From positions 23,438,152 to 23,502,151 of the forward strand of contig NC_133536.1 of NCBI RefSeq assembly GCF_048544455.1: a stretch of 64,000 nt of DNA. The letters run 5' to 3'. Below the pieces are notes generated by a model. The model saw only the letters and a list, made by a program, of their open reading frames with translations, did no database searches and was not told the DNA's origin. The position numbers and the translations under genes are program-made. The stretch is from Silene latifolia. Its lineage: Eukaryota > Streptophyta > Magnoliopsida > Caryophyllales > Caryophyllaceae. Below are positions 22,661 through 34,205 of the stretch, piece by piece (within the stretch, counting starts at the first letter, position 1; the number at the start of each line of letters is the position of its first letter).

Positions 22661-24789
22661 TGTTAAATTTGATTTTGTAGGTGATTGATATGTTTGGAGT
22701 TAAGTCCACACTCGGTAGATCAGATCTCCTCTACTTGCCAACCACAGTATATGTAAGCTTCAAATCCTTTAGATGTTGATATTCAAGTATTTGCTTTCTT
22801 AATGTTGCTCCGCTCTGGTTTATTATAATGGTCCTACTTTTGTCACATGCAGACCGTTCATGAAAAGCACAACCCAACTATTTGGGGTCAATACCTGAAG
22901 TATGATTACATTCCATTTGATGGGAGCAATATCCAAAAGGTGAAAGATCCCTCTTGTGCTATTTATTTTCTTCTTTATTTATTTTCGTTCATGTGTATTG
23001 TTAACTGGTTTGTGTATTGCAGGTTTTTATCCCTATGCGTTACGGTAAGTGTCATCATTGGTGGGCTTGCATTTGTGATTTAAAGCAAAAAGTAAATTTC
23101 ATCCTCGACTCGAGCACCGGTTTACATGCGGATCCTGATAACAACACGGCCTAAAAGATTGTATGATTTTTTCCCAAAATATTTTGGAGTATTTATCTTT
23201 AGTTTCTTAAAAATATAACTCTGTCATATTTTTATGTTCTATTGGCTTTTTCATATTCCAGTTGTACCAAGTTACATCTGTTCTTTGTGGTGGCTCATCT
23301 GCATTTGAATCTCTGCGGTTGATGCACATGAACGCAATTGTCAACCTTGAAGTCCCTCAACAAACAACATGGTATATAATCATGTATCTTCGTTTTTTAG
23401 GCTATATTTGTGTTTTTATCATACAAGTTTAAATGGTTGAAACTGGACCTGAATGGTCCCTCTCTGACCAAAACCAAGTACCCAATCCCATATTGTTGAA
23501 ATGAATGGTTGAATAGTTGATCTTCACTTGAGATGTTTCTTTTACTCATAAATGTTTATTTATTTGTAGTTTTGATTGTGGAGTGTTTGTGCTAAAATGG
23601 TTGGATACGTTGGACAATGAAAGTTTATGGACCAACAGTGAATATTTTGAGGTATAAATTTACGGGTTTTGCCTCCTACCTTGCCATTGCTACATATTAA
23701 ATATATACTATACTGTATGAAAATCTCTTTTGCAGAAATTGTCGGACTATCGAAAGAAGATAATATTGGAACTTCTTAAATGGGATAAAAATACAAAATC
23801 GATACACTTGATTGACTTAAAATTAATGCAAAGTCCATTTGGTCATAACTTTGGTGAACATTTTGTAAATAAGTTGGGTGAAAATCTCTTAATTGTTACT
23901 TGTTTTTGATGGTATAGGTGTTTCATTGATGACATGACGGTCTTTTTGCAAGCAAATGATCTTTCTCCGATGGATATGTGTTCACTGGCGGACATTCGTT
24001 GCTTCAGCAGGCCTGCTATATCTATCTTGTGTTGATGTACTCAGTATTCGAAATGGTGAAATTCGGCCATATGACCTTGGTTTGTTTGTAATGGTATAGG
24101 TGTTTCATTAACCATGATGAATTGATTAGTCTTTAGTCTTGTATTTGAGTAGTCGAGGATGTATTGAGTAGTCGAGAATGTAATGCTACAATTAATTGTG
24201 AAACTTGGATTTGACCATAAGATAAGACGGCTGTACTTCGTATGACGGTCTTTTATTGAGAGACAAAGATGTTTAATGCAAGCCTTCTCATTTCATTCGC
24301 ATCTTTTTTCTGTATTATGTACATTACATGATTAATGGATTCAGGTCTGGATATACCTTTGGCACAATTACATGTTTAATGTCATCAACTAAAGGCTTTA
24401 CTTAATTGGGAAACGATGCTGGATTCAGGCTAAATTGGGAAATTATGCTGGATTCAGGCTTTACTTCATTGGAAAACAATGACATCGACTAAAGACTAAA
24501 TTCACAAAATCCACATTATTAAAAAGACTAAAGACTAAATTCACAAAAATACTGAATGCTAGATTCAGGTCTAGGTTTCATAATTTTATGTTCCAGTTTC
24601 ACAAGATAAGTTCCAGGATTCACAACATTGAGTAAAAGAAACATCTTAAGTGAAGATCAACTATTCAAGACCAAGTTTCACAATTTCATGCTCCAGTTTC
24701 ACGTAATTAGTTCCAAGATTCACAAAATTAGGAATACAAACTTCTTAAGTAAAGATCCACTATCATGACAAAATTTCACAATTTCAAAA

Positions 24790-25340
24790 TTAGAAATACA
24801 AACTTCTAACTTCCGTCTTCGCCATTATCCGCCAATATCATTGAGCTTCCATATTCACTAACTGTCTCTCTCTTCAACTTCCATATTCAGTGCTCCAATT
24901 TCACTTCCGTCTTCGCCATTATCCGCCATTATCCTTGAGCTTTTCATCTGCCATTAGCATTACCGTTTCTACTGTCGCTATCATCCGTAAATTAGGTATT
25001 TTCTATCTACTTTCTCAAGTTTCTATTCATCCTCCTTTTGTTTCGTATTTTTCACCATAATTTTCAATCAACTTCTTTAATTCGTCAAATTATTGTTTTT
25101 ATTATGCAGGTTTTTGTTATTGAGGGTTTAGGGTTTTTGCGAGCATAATTGAAGCCGATTTCTCCTCTTTTTCGTATGTTCCTTTCCATTTTTTTAGTAT
25201 ATTTCGATTCTCTTGCTTATTTCGTTCAATTTTAGTAGTCTCTATATTGCCAGTTTTTGTTATTTAGGGTTTAGGGTTTTTGTTATTGAGGGTTTAGGTT
25301 TTTTTTAGTATATTTCGATTCTCTTGCGTATGGTTTTCGT
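24790..25340 (+). other. Putative 5' leader of Ulp1 gene copy 2
   Basis: Diverged duplicate of the leader of copy 1 (CTTCGCCATTATCCGCC, AATTAGGTATTTTCTATC, then a GCAGGTTTTTGTTATTGAGG acceptor-like site near 25109). An internal 70-bp duplication repeats TTGTTATTGAGGGTTTAGG. Confidence 0.45.
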
Positions 25341-25642
25341 TCTTTGGATGCATGTTCTCTGTTTTGTAGTGAAAACAGAGAAGGTGTATTGTTGGTTAAG
25401 TTTTCAGTAGGTACATCTCATTTGCATTTCGTGAATCTAGGACCTACTTGTGTGAATCTAGGACCTACTTGTGTGAATCTCAGACCTTGTTTTGTGAAAC
25501 TGGAAGATAATATTGTTATACTTGTTAATAAGTGGATGAAATCACCTTCTCTGTTGTCAAACTTACTTAAAATGTTTACATTTTGGATTTTAGTTCTGAT
25601 GTTATTTTGCCTTACTTGGTGCATAATAGGAAGCAAGCTAAA

Positions 25643-28332
25643 ATGAAGCGACGTGTTGAACCAGCTACTGATTCTACTGAAGCACCTACTGAAACTACTG
25701 AACCACTCTCTGAGCCAGCTACAAAAAAGACAAGAATTTACAAAGATAGACTGCCTATGTTGAGGACTCGGATGTCTCCTGCTGGGCTTTACAACTTTCT
25801 CAACAATAAGGAGAATCCACCATCAGATATGCAAACAAGTTCCACTGCTATTGATGATGTCCCTTCCGTCAATGAGCCCACTCACCCCACTGTTACTATT
25901 CTAGATACTCTTGCGACTTCTACTCCTCCTCCTCCTCCTGTGGTAGGGAACAGTGATCCTCCTTCTACACCATCTGCCAGTAAGGAGTTGAGGGCGTGCG
26001 ATCAAATTATTACATGTTCTGAGAACAGTGAGCCCACTCACCCCACCATTACTGTTCTAGCTACTCCTGCGACTTCTACTCCTCCTCCTGTGGTAGGGAA
26101 CAGTGATCCTCCTTCTACACCAATTGTTTCCGGCCTCGATAAACCATCTGCCAGTAAGGAGTTGAGAGCGTGCGATCAAGAGAACCTATCCAGAGAAATA
26201 GTACAAAATGATGCACTAGAATGGCCTCGATACACTGACACGGAATTGCTGAATTTTGTTTGAAAGAGATCAAAGAAAACTCAACAGTAATGTCATATTT
26301 TTTCTTTGATTTTTTGATTTTTTTTTATTGTAATAAATATATCTACTAATTGAATTTTATCAATAATGAAGTGAGGTTATGGTGTCCACTCCGTGGATGG
26401 AAGTCACAAGAGAAGCTAAGCATAGCCTTGGACCGAAATGCCTTATTATGGATGAGGTAAGTAACCCGAGTATTATTTTCCTTTTCCTGCCCATGTTTTC
26501 ATTTTGTTCACGTCACTCGATGTGTATGTTTTCTAACAAATTTAACTTTGTAGGTCATTGATATATTTGGAATTAAGTGCACACTCAGTAGAAGAAATTT
26601 ACTCTACTTGCCAACAACAATATTTGTCAGTCTCAAATCCTTTATATGTTGATATTCAAGTATTTTGCGTTCTTAAAGTTGCTTTGTTTCTAAAATTGCC
26701 TTCTTGTGACTTGTAGGGTCTTCATTGAGAAAACAACCCCGTTATTTGGGGTCCATACATAAAGGACAGTTACACTCCAGTTGATGGTAGCCATATCGAC
26801 AAGGTCAGATATTTGTGATGTTTATTTTACTTATTTTTAGGTCATTGATATGTTTGGAACTTGTTTTGTGAATCTTGGAGTTTATTTTGTGAATCTTGGA
26901 ACTTATTTTGTGAACTTATTTCTGAATCCTGGACCTTATTTCTTGAATCTTGGAACTTGTTTTGTGAATACTGGACCTTATTTTGTGAACTTATTTTGTG
27001 AATCCTGGACCTTATTTTGTGAATCCTGAACCTTAATTTGTGAATCTTGGAGCTAATGTTTTGAACTTATTTTGTGAACTTATTTTGTGAACTTATTTGT
27101 GAACTTATTTTATGAATCCTTGACGTTATTTTGTAAATCCTGGACCTTATTTTGTGAACTTATTTTATGTATCCTTGACCTTATTTGTGAACTTATTTTG
27201 TGAATCCTTGACGTTATTTTGTGAATCTAGGAGGTTATTTTGTGAATCTTGGAGCTTATTTTGTGAATCTTGGAACTTATTTTGTGAACTTATTTGTGAA
27301 TCCTGGAACTTAATTCGTGAATCCTGGACCTTGTTTTGTGAATCCTAGACCTTATTTTGTGAACTCCTTGACCGTAGTTTGTGAACTTGTTTTGTGAATC
27401 CTTGACCTTATTTTGTGAATCATGGACCTTATTTTCCTTATTATAGCATTAATCTCTTGGTTTGTCTTGTACATTTACTATCTCAGGTTTTTATCCCTTT
27501 CCATAGTAACAAGTCGCCGCAGCATTGTTGGGCTTGTGTCTGTGATATAAAGCAGGTAAAAAATTTCATCCTTGACTCATGCGTGGCTGTTAATGTGGAT
27601 CCTGACAACAAGCATGCCAAAGAGCTTGTATGATTTTTTTTTTTCCCAAAATATTGTTATTGCCTTTTCTTTTAAAAGTATACTCCAAAATATATTTTGA
27701 TCTTGTTATTGCCTTTTCTTTTTCAGGTACATCAGGTTTCATCTATTTTGGGAGAGTCATATAAATCTTTGGAGTTCATGCACACGTACGAATTTGTCAA
27801 TCTCGAAGTCCCTCAACAAACAACAAGGTATGTAAGCATGTATGTTTTTCCTTTTGTTAACAGATCAATAGTTATTATTTTGAGCTTGTTGATTTTAAAC
27901 CATTTACTGTTTTTTTTTTGTCTAGTTATGATTGTGGAGTTTTTCTGTTGAAGTGGTTGAGTGCCTTGGACGATGATAGTTTATGGACCAAGAGTGAATA
28001 TTTTGAGGTAAGTTCATTAGTATACGAAAATAAAGGCTTATCTTGTTAATCTCAGAAATTGTTCAGTGAATCTTAGAGCTTTTTTTGTGAAACTTGGTCA
28101 TTATAAGTGGTTTAAAATCAACAAGCTCTGAGATTCACTGAACAAGGTTTGAGAATCACAAAACAAGGTTTGATATTAACCAAATAAAGATAGGTTGTTT
28201 GTCTATATACTTCATTAATATATGTCGCTCTTTGCAGAAACTGACACAATATCGAAAATCGATCATATTAGAACTACTTAGATGGGATAAAAATACTAAA
28301 AAGGTACACTTCATTGTCTTAAGAATGATGTG
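25643..28332 (+). pseudogene. Ulp1-like MULE protein, copy 2, internally deleted and broken
   Basis: Starts at ATG 25643 (MKRRVEPA) and shares KTRIYKDRLP and LRTRMSPAGLYNF with copy 1. It then jumps straight to the Ser/Thr/Pro-rich region, so most of the N-terminal domain and the whole first protease-like domain of copy 1 are missing. The first frame ends at TGA 26261-26263, where copy 1 has a Cys codon (TGC). A second stop, TGA at 26726-26728, sits in the exon matching TVHEKHNP of copy 1. The catalytic domain otherwise aligns exon for exon: VIDIFG, VFIPF...QHCWAC (His kept, the following Trp is Cys), NFILDS, PQQTT, YDCGVFLLKW. The last exon ends near 28332. It is a tandem duplicate of copy 1 about 10 kb away. 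Confidence 0.75.
26865..27432 (+). repeat. TTTTGTGAATCCTGGACCTTA minisatellite in an intron of Ulp1 copy 2
   Basis: About 25 units of 17-22 bp, many truncated to GTGAACTTATTTT. The array lies between the exon ending GSHIDK (about 26800) and the exon beginning VFIPF (27488). Confidence 0.93.
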
Positions 28333-28734
28333 AAGTTCATTTCTTCATAACTTTGGCGAATATTTCGTAAATAAGTCGATTGTACTTGTTTTTGGTTGTA
28401 TAGGTGTTTAATTAAAGAAGACAATTGTCCGTGAAGTCACAATATGCAAAAGTGGGTCGAGGCTCCTGTAAAGATTGTTGCCTTCATCAACTCTTGTAAA
28501 GATATTTGATAGTTGTAAAGTCGTAATAATTTTTCAGGGTCACTTATGTGACTTATGTAGCTAATTTGACATTGAGTTGAGCAATTTGAGCTAATTTGAC
28601 ATTGACATTGACATTGAGTTGAGCAAAAGTGGGTCGAGACTCCTGTAAAGATTGTTGTCTTCATCAACTCTTGTAAAGATATTTGATAGTTGTAAAGTAG
28701 ATAATTTTAAACCACGACCAAGTTTGACATTGAC

Positions 28735-29300
28735 ATTGTCATTGAGTTGAGCAAAAGTTCTAAGATTCACAAGATAAGGTCTGAGATTCACAAAATTAAG
28801 AGCAAAATAGATGATTTTAAACCACGACCAAGTTTCACAGAACAAGCCCTAAGATTCACTGAACAAGGTCTGAGATTCACAAAATTAAGAGCAAAATAGA
28901 TGATTTTAAACCACGACCAAGTTTCACAGAACAAGCCCTAAGATTCACTTAACAAGGTCTAAGATTCACAAGATAAGGTCTGAGATTCACAAAATTAAGA
29001 GCAAAATAGATGATTTTAAACCACGACCAAGTTTCACAGAACAAGCCCTAAGATTCACTGAACAAGGTTTGAGATTCATAAGATAAGGTCCGAGATTCAC
29101 AAAATTAAGAGCAAAATAGATGATTTTAAACCACAACTAAGTTTCACAGAACAAGCCCTAAGATTCACTGAACAAGGTTTGAGATTCACAAGATTCACTG
29201 AACAAGGTCTGAAATGATAAAAACGCTTGATGCTAGATTCAGAACCAAGTTTCACAATTTTACGTTCCAGTTTCACAAAATAAGGTCCAGGATTCACAGG
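28735..29300 (-). repeat. GATTCACAAAATTAAGAGC-type array, 90-115-bp units
   Basis: Four or five units containing GTTTCACAGAACAAGCCCTA, AGATTCACTGAACAAGG and ATGATTTTAAACCACGACC. The array sits between the convergent 3' ends of Ulp1 copy 2 and the FAR1-like gene. At 28440-28740 a separate direct repeat (AAAGTGGGTCGAGGCTCCTG, about 185 bp apart) precedes it. Confidence 0.9.
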
Positions 29301-29391
29301 ATTCACAACATTGACAAAAATAAAACGAGCTTAAAACTTGTCTTCTTCAATCGTCATCTCTATTCTCGTTGCTTAAGAATATTTCATTACA

Positions 29392-32300
29392 TCATTCTTC
29401 ATTCTCGACCTCTTCCTCTTCTTCCGATGTGTCTCCCTATGTGAAGAATCAAACCTTTATTAGATACTTTTTTTTAGAAAAAAAAACAGAATTAGTAGAC
29501 AATAGTAGTTGCGTTTTCAAGCAATGCTAAAATGGAAAGACAAGAGTAGAATTATACATACTTGATTCTCAGGAGGATGCTCTGCAAACTCATTTGGACA
29601 ATTTCTTTTATCGTGGTGTGACATGCGTTTACACTTAGCACACAACCTTTTCGGTTTTTTTGCCTTCATAATTGCCTTATTTTTGCTGCTCACCATCCTT
29701 TTACCACTACCTTTGTTTCTAGAGACTTTAGGTGGTAAGATCTTGATTTCTTGTGGAGCCTTGCAGTTGAGAAGGGCCTCCAATTCTTGTTCTTTGGTCA
29801 AAGGCTTTGGGTTTGGCTCCAACTTCTCTCGGAATTCTTTTATTAGCTTGGCAAACTCTCTCATATCTGACTCTTCTTCTTTTCTTTTGAGCATACCAAT
29901 AGTTGCGTAAATCTCAGACCACACCCGAGACATTCCAAATTTACTATTACCAGTAAGATCATAGTTTTCCAGTAGATTTCCATTCAAATCATAAACCGGG
30001 TTTCTGAGTGCATTCTTACTCCACCTACGGAAAATGTATTTCTCAGATATTTCCTTAAACTTTCCCGAGCAAATCCAAATGATGTGGTTGCATAAGATAC
30101 CTTTCCTTTCAAACAATTTACATGCACAACGGACATCCATTGTTCTCCTATTGTACTCAACTGCATATCTCTTTCGCTTGTTTGCGTCCTCAACAATTGA
30201 AACTTCAAAGTTAGTAACTGGATCTAGTGGTGTGTATCCACAAACACTACACGTATTTACCGAAAATTTAACCTCCTCTTGGAAGTCAAAGAACACTTCA
30301 TGTGTATAGACCTTCACTGCATGGGCCTCCTAGTTTGACCCGAATAGGGTTTCAGGCATTGAGTTGTGGCTCTGTGCTTCAAGAAGCTTTAGATTGTGCC
30401 TTTGTTGGTCCATGGCACTCTCAAATCTCATCCAAAATTCTGCGAGAGTCCCATATTTATTTTCAAATCTCTTAAAGAAGCTATTCGAACTCTCTGATCT
30501 TTGTGTGGTTTTTAAAATGTTGCCCATCGGCACATTCCTGAAATAAGCGGGTATCCACTGATCTTGTTCCGCAAACTTGTCAGTCAACCATTTATTTTCT
30601 TCTAACGAAAACTCGCTAATGACCTTAGCCCAATTCTCTTCAAATTCCTCATGCTCCAAGTCCTCGCTCCAGACAACATTGTTCAGACGACTTAAGAAAT
30701 CAGTCTCTTTGCAAATTGTGCTCACAACCTTATCTGATACTTTCTTCATAATGTGCCACATGCAAAAGCTATGTCTTGCTTTTTTGAACACGGCTGCAAG
30801 TCACAAAATCCACATTATCTATTGTCAGAGATCTTTGGTCACAAATCAAGCTCTAAGATTCACTAAACAAGGTCTCAGATTCACAAGATAAGGGAAATAA
30901 CAAAATAGGCAATTTCAACAACTTATGACCAAGTTTAAGAATATTAGCTTTGTGTTTCACAAATCAAGATCTAAGTTTCACAAAACAAGTCCTAAGATTC
31001 ACAAAATAAGGAAAAGAGCAAAGCACATGATTTTAACCAATTATGATCAAGTTTCACAAAACACGCTCTATGATTCAGAAAATAAACTTCAAGATTCACG
31101 AATAAGGTTCCTAGATTCACCAAATAAATAACCAGTTTCACAAAAGTAAGATATTCCAAACACACCTGGAACTGCATTTATTATTCCGACATCTTGGTCA
31201 CTGATGATGTAATTGGGTTCTTTGCCACCCATTGCTTTCAGGAACTGCTGAAATGCCCAAATAAATGAGTCATCGTCTTCATGATCTAAAAGCACGCATC
31301 CAAATGTTATTGACTTTTTGTGATTGTCAATCCCAGTGAAAGGCGCAAATTTCATGTTATATTTGTTCGTTCCATAGGTTGGATCGAATGAAATAGCATC
31401 ACCAAACAATGCGTAACATCTGATGGAATCCGCATTTGTCTAAAAAATTCTTGTCAAAGCACTCACAAGATCTCTGTTTCATATGAAAATACCAACCCTT
31501 TTGTTTCTCGGAGGGTTTCTAAACGAGAGATGAACATATGTCCATCATTGCCATTAAGTAGACACTTTACATTCCTTTGGAAATTCTTAAACTGCGTAAG
31601 GGTAGCTCCAACATTTTCGAAACCCTCTACTTGTTCCTTGCATAATTTGTATGTTAAACTAGCCCCGACATTCAATCTCGAATTTTGGATAATCAATTGC
31701 TTATGATATTCGTTCAGTTGATTTATATTGTCAAAGAAGTTTCTCAAATTCCCTATTTTTGACAAAAGGCCACTGGGTGATTGTGACCCTCACAGAATTG
31801 TTCAATCTTGTACATCTTTTCATGGAACATGAATTTATCATTGCTTCACAACCCCACCTTTTAATTTTAGTTATTCTTGTACCACTTTGCTGATTGGAAC
31901 TCTCAGCCTCACCTGCACCTCCACCTTTTTTCGTACTGGTTTTAGCAGCTTTTGTTTTTCTATTTCCACTTATTGCACCAGCTTTTATTTTGTCACCAGT
32001 TTCAACGGTTGTTGTTTTTGCATCAGCTCTGGGAGGACGATTTTCCCTGTTATTAAAACCTTGACGATGGCAAACCATACATTTTGTTCGAATAACACCA
32101 TCTTTAAACCTCTTAGTTGAAGACTTCCTTGCTTCAAACCCACAAGCAATAGTATAAATTTTATAGAACAACATTGCTGACTCTAAGTCCACAAATGTTT
32201 TGCCAACCACGGGTGTAAACTTCTCTTCAATCCTACTTATCCATTGCTCAGTGCCACCCGGTGTGTAAGTTACCAAAGTAGTAGGTGTGGAAATAGTTGG

Positions 32301-33609
32301 CATTGTAGGGGTTGTTAAGATAGCAGTAGAACCCTCACCATCCTGACCAGAACCAACATTAGAGCAAGGAACCTCACCACAACCGACACGAGGCGTCACA
32401 CTACACTGTGAGTTGTTGTTGACATTTGAATCAACACCTAAGAAGATAAAAGGTTCACAAAGTCACATCTCACATTCACAAAACAAGGCTTAAGATTCAC
32501 TAAATAAGGTCTGTGATTCACAAATAAAGTCTGAGCATATTATTTGAGCAAGGAAGAGAGCAGAATAGGTCATTCCTAAAGGGTTCACAAAAAGAGCTCT
32601 AGGATTCACAAACACAAGGACTGAGATTCACAAGTTCACTTTTTGGTTCAGATTATTAGTTCAGTTTTTAATCTTACCCAGGTTGTATATATTAGTTATT
32701 AAGTTTCACAAAATAACCTTCTAGTTTCACAAACTAGGGTATCTGCTTCACACAAAATTGTATATATTACCTATTCCCGAGTTCAGGGGCCCTTTCTATG
32801 GGTAGCATCAAGGCTTGATTCAAAATATTTTAACTACACTCCAGTATGTAGAAGAGTCTCGTATTCATCTAAACACGCAGGAAAATCACTCGCTGATGCA
32901 GATGAATGGTGCACCTATAGCTACATCAGTATTGCTCTATGTGCATTGCCTCGAATAAATAGGGGTCATTGATAAACTAAACAAATATCATATCTTGCTT
33001 AATTTTTCAGCTTTTCATTTTATTTTATTTTTGAATGTTGTTGTTTAGTTAATTCGAAAGCCATGAACCTGCGAAATTTTATGTGATGAAAAATTACAAT
33101 ATTTTTAAGTTTTCTGAATATAACTTATGATTTAATTAATTATCACACTATCATCATTTGCTAAAATTCACTGAGTAAGGTATGAGATTCACAAAATAAG
33201 GTCTAAGATTCACAAAATAAGTAAAAGAGCAGAAAAGGTGATTCTAACCATTTATGATGACCAAGTTTCACAAAACAAGCTCTAAGATTCACTAAAATAG
33301 GTCTGAGATTCACAAAATAAGGTCTGAGATTCACCAAACAGCAAAATCAACTCAATTCATAAACTCTTACAGTAACAATTCAACCAACTCTTACAGTCAC
33401 ACAATTAGGTCCTAAGATTCACAAATTCAACTCAATTCATAAACTAAACCTTGCAAAAAAAACTGAAATACAATATCGATCCATATATTCTATAATAATC
33501 GAGCAGAAATTTTGACAAATGCAAATTGAATCAGAAAACATGAGATTTTACAAAAATTACAAAAAAAAAACGATATACCTGATTCAATAACACTATTATC
33601 ATCAGCCAT
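29392..33609 (-). pseudogene. FAR1/FRS-type MULE transposase, broken
   Basis: The start is ATG 33607-33609 (MADDNSV). Inferred exons are 33579-33609, 31166-32437, 29562-30793 and 29392-29436, ending at TGA 29392-29394. Introns have GT..AG ends; the 1.1-kb first intron and the 372-bp intron at 30794-31165 hold the D minisatellite. In order the product has a FAR1-type N-terminal DNA-binding region (GFEARKSSTKRF, CMVCHRQGF), a MULE transposase core (DAISFDPTYGTNKY, IISDQD, CMWHIMKK), a SWIM zinc finger (CACKLFERKGILCNHI), a C-terminal zinc knuckle (CAKCKRMSHHDKRNC) and an acidic tail. Lesions are a frameshift at about 31731-31765, a shift near 31445-31465, TAG at 31440-31442 and TAG at 30330-30332. 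The family binds TIRs and cuts DNA as MULE transposase, or acts as a transcription factor when domesticated. The (TA)n/MULE context and the lesions argue for a dead transposase. Confidence 0.82.
32440..33460 (-). repeat. GATTCACAAAATAAGG-type copies in the first intron of the FAR1-like gene
   Basis: Two clusters (about 32455-32640 and 33165-33345) of ACAAAATAAGGTCTGAGATTC-type units. They read GTGAATCTCAGACC in the sense direction of the minus-strand gene. Confidence 0.8.
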
Positions 33610-34205
33610 TGTGATATCTACAATCTCCATAGCAATTAGAGCAGCAAAATCGTCAAAAACAATTTAGTAAGTAGTACGAAATTGCGAGAAAAAGGAAATC
33701 GCTCAAAATATTGGTCAAATTCGAAGGTTTTATTTACAAAATCGTTCAATTTGATCAAATTCGAACCTGATATCATCAATTTATGAATGAATTGACAGAA
33801 TTGTATGAATATACTCTATTTTGATCAAAATTATGAAATTACCTGAAAATTAATCGATTTTTCTTCTGAAATTACTTGAATCAACGTTGTTGAATGTTGT
33901 TTTGATGAAATCCACGAACAATCGATGAACAAATTGATGAGCTTTGCTGAAGAATTTCCGTTGAACGAACGAGAGCATGCTTGTTGAAGAAATTTCAGGA
34001 AAACAATTTTGTTTGTATATTTTAGAGAGAGAGTGTGTAATTGGGCTATTGTATGATTTAATATTTTAGTGAGAGAAAGTATTTTGGGCTAAATGAAAAG
34101 ATTTGGAGTGACCCCTCAATTTTTAGCCCAATGAATAATAGGAAGTTAGTCCATAAATGAAGGATTAATGAAGGAATTTGGTGAGGCCGGCCGCCTCGCC
34201 ATAAT

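Larger units (their letters stand above)
18276..23800 (+). pseudogene. Ulp1-like (peptidase C48) MULE protein, copy 1, broken
   Basis: Plant MULE-type Ulp1 family gene in about a dozen exons. The ATG at 18276 is followed at codon 3 by TGA (18282-18284), where copy 2 has CGA. A 9-A run at 18366-18374 adds one base relative to copy 2. The main frame then runs to 20250 with an N-terminal domain (LRTRMSPAGLYNF, GFGSLLHLKTDVISGTLAYW) and an acidic Ser/Pro/Thr-rich middle. Reading shifts to another frame at about 20168-20250 (VVVPAEVFRSPYLQR) and again at about 20475 (HVIDVYCEILN). Later exons (20837-20974, 21551-21736, 21830-21946) form a first protease-like domain. Exons at about 22040-23800 form a second one with HHWW (about 23052), ILDS, PQQTT and DCGVF (about 23575). 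A TAA at 23152-23154 interrupts domain 2 where copy 2 has AAA. Ulp1 enzymes cleave SUMO; whether this family does is unknown. Confidence 0.75.
14443..34205. mobile_element. Element D, about 19.8-kb FAR1/MULE-type element with Ulp1 genes
   Basis: The left boundary is placed at the (TA)n where AATCATGTGAGACACCCTCC begins. The right boundary is about 34200-34205, where GGTGAGGCCGGCCGCCTCGC meets AT-rich sequence that is itself repeated at 42150 and is therefore the host repeat. The ends are only loosely inverted. Within it are two plus-strand Ulp1-like genes, a minus-strand FAR1-like transposase gene, an unknown ORF, a 185-bp hairpin satellite and many TTTTGTGAATCCTGG minisatellites. A transposase plus an Ulp1-type protease on opposite strands is a known arrangement in plant MULE relatives. 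All three genes carry stops or frameshifts, so this copy is probably dead. Boundaries are moderately certain; a composite of several insertions is possible. Confidence 0.6.

Noticed and set aside
29623-29910. Plus-strand frames opposite the FAR1-like exons and opposite the LINE ORFs
   Set aside because: Shadows of the minus-strand genes, without their own motifs or splice signals.
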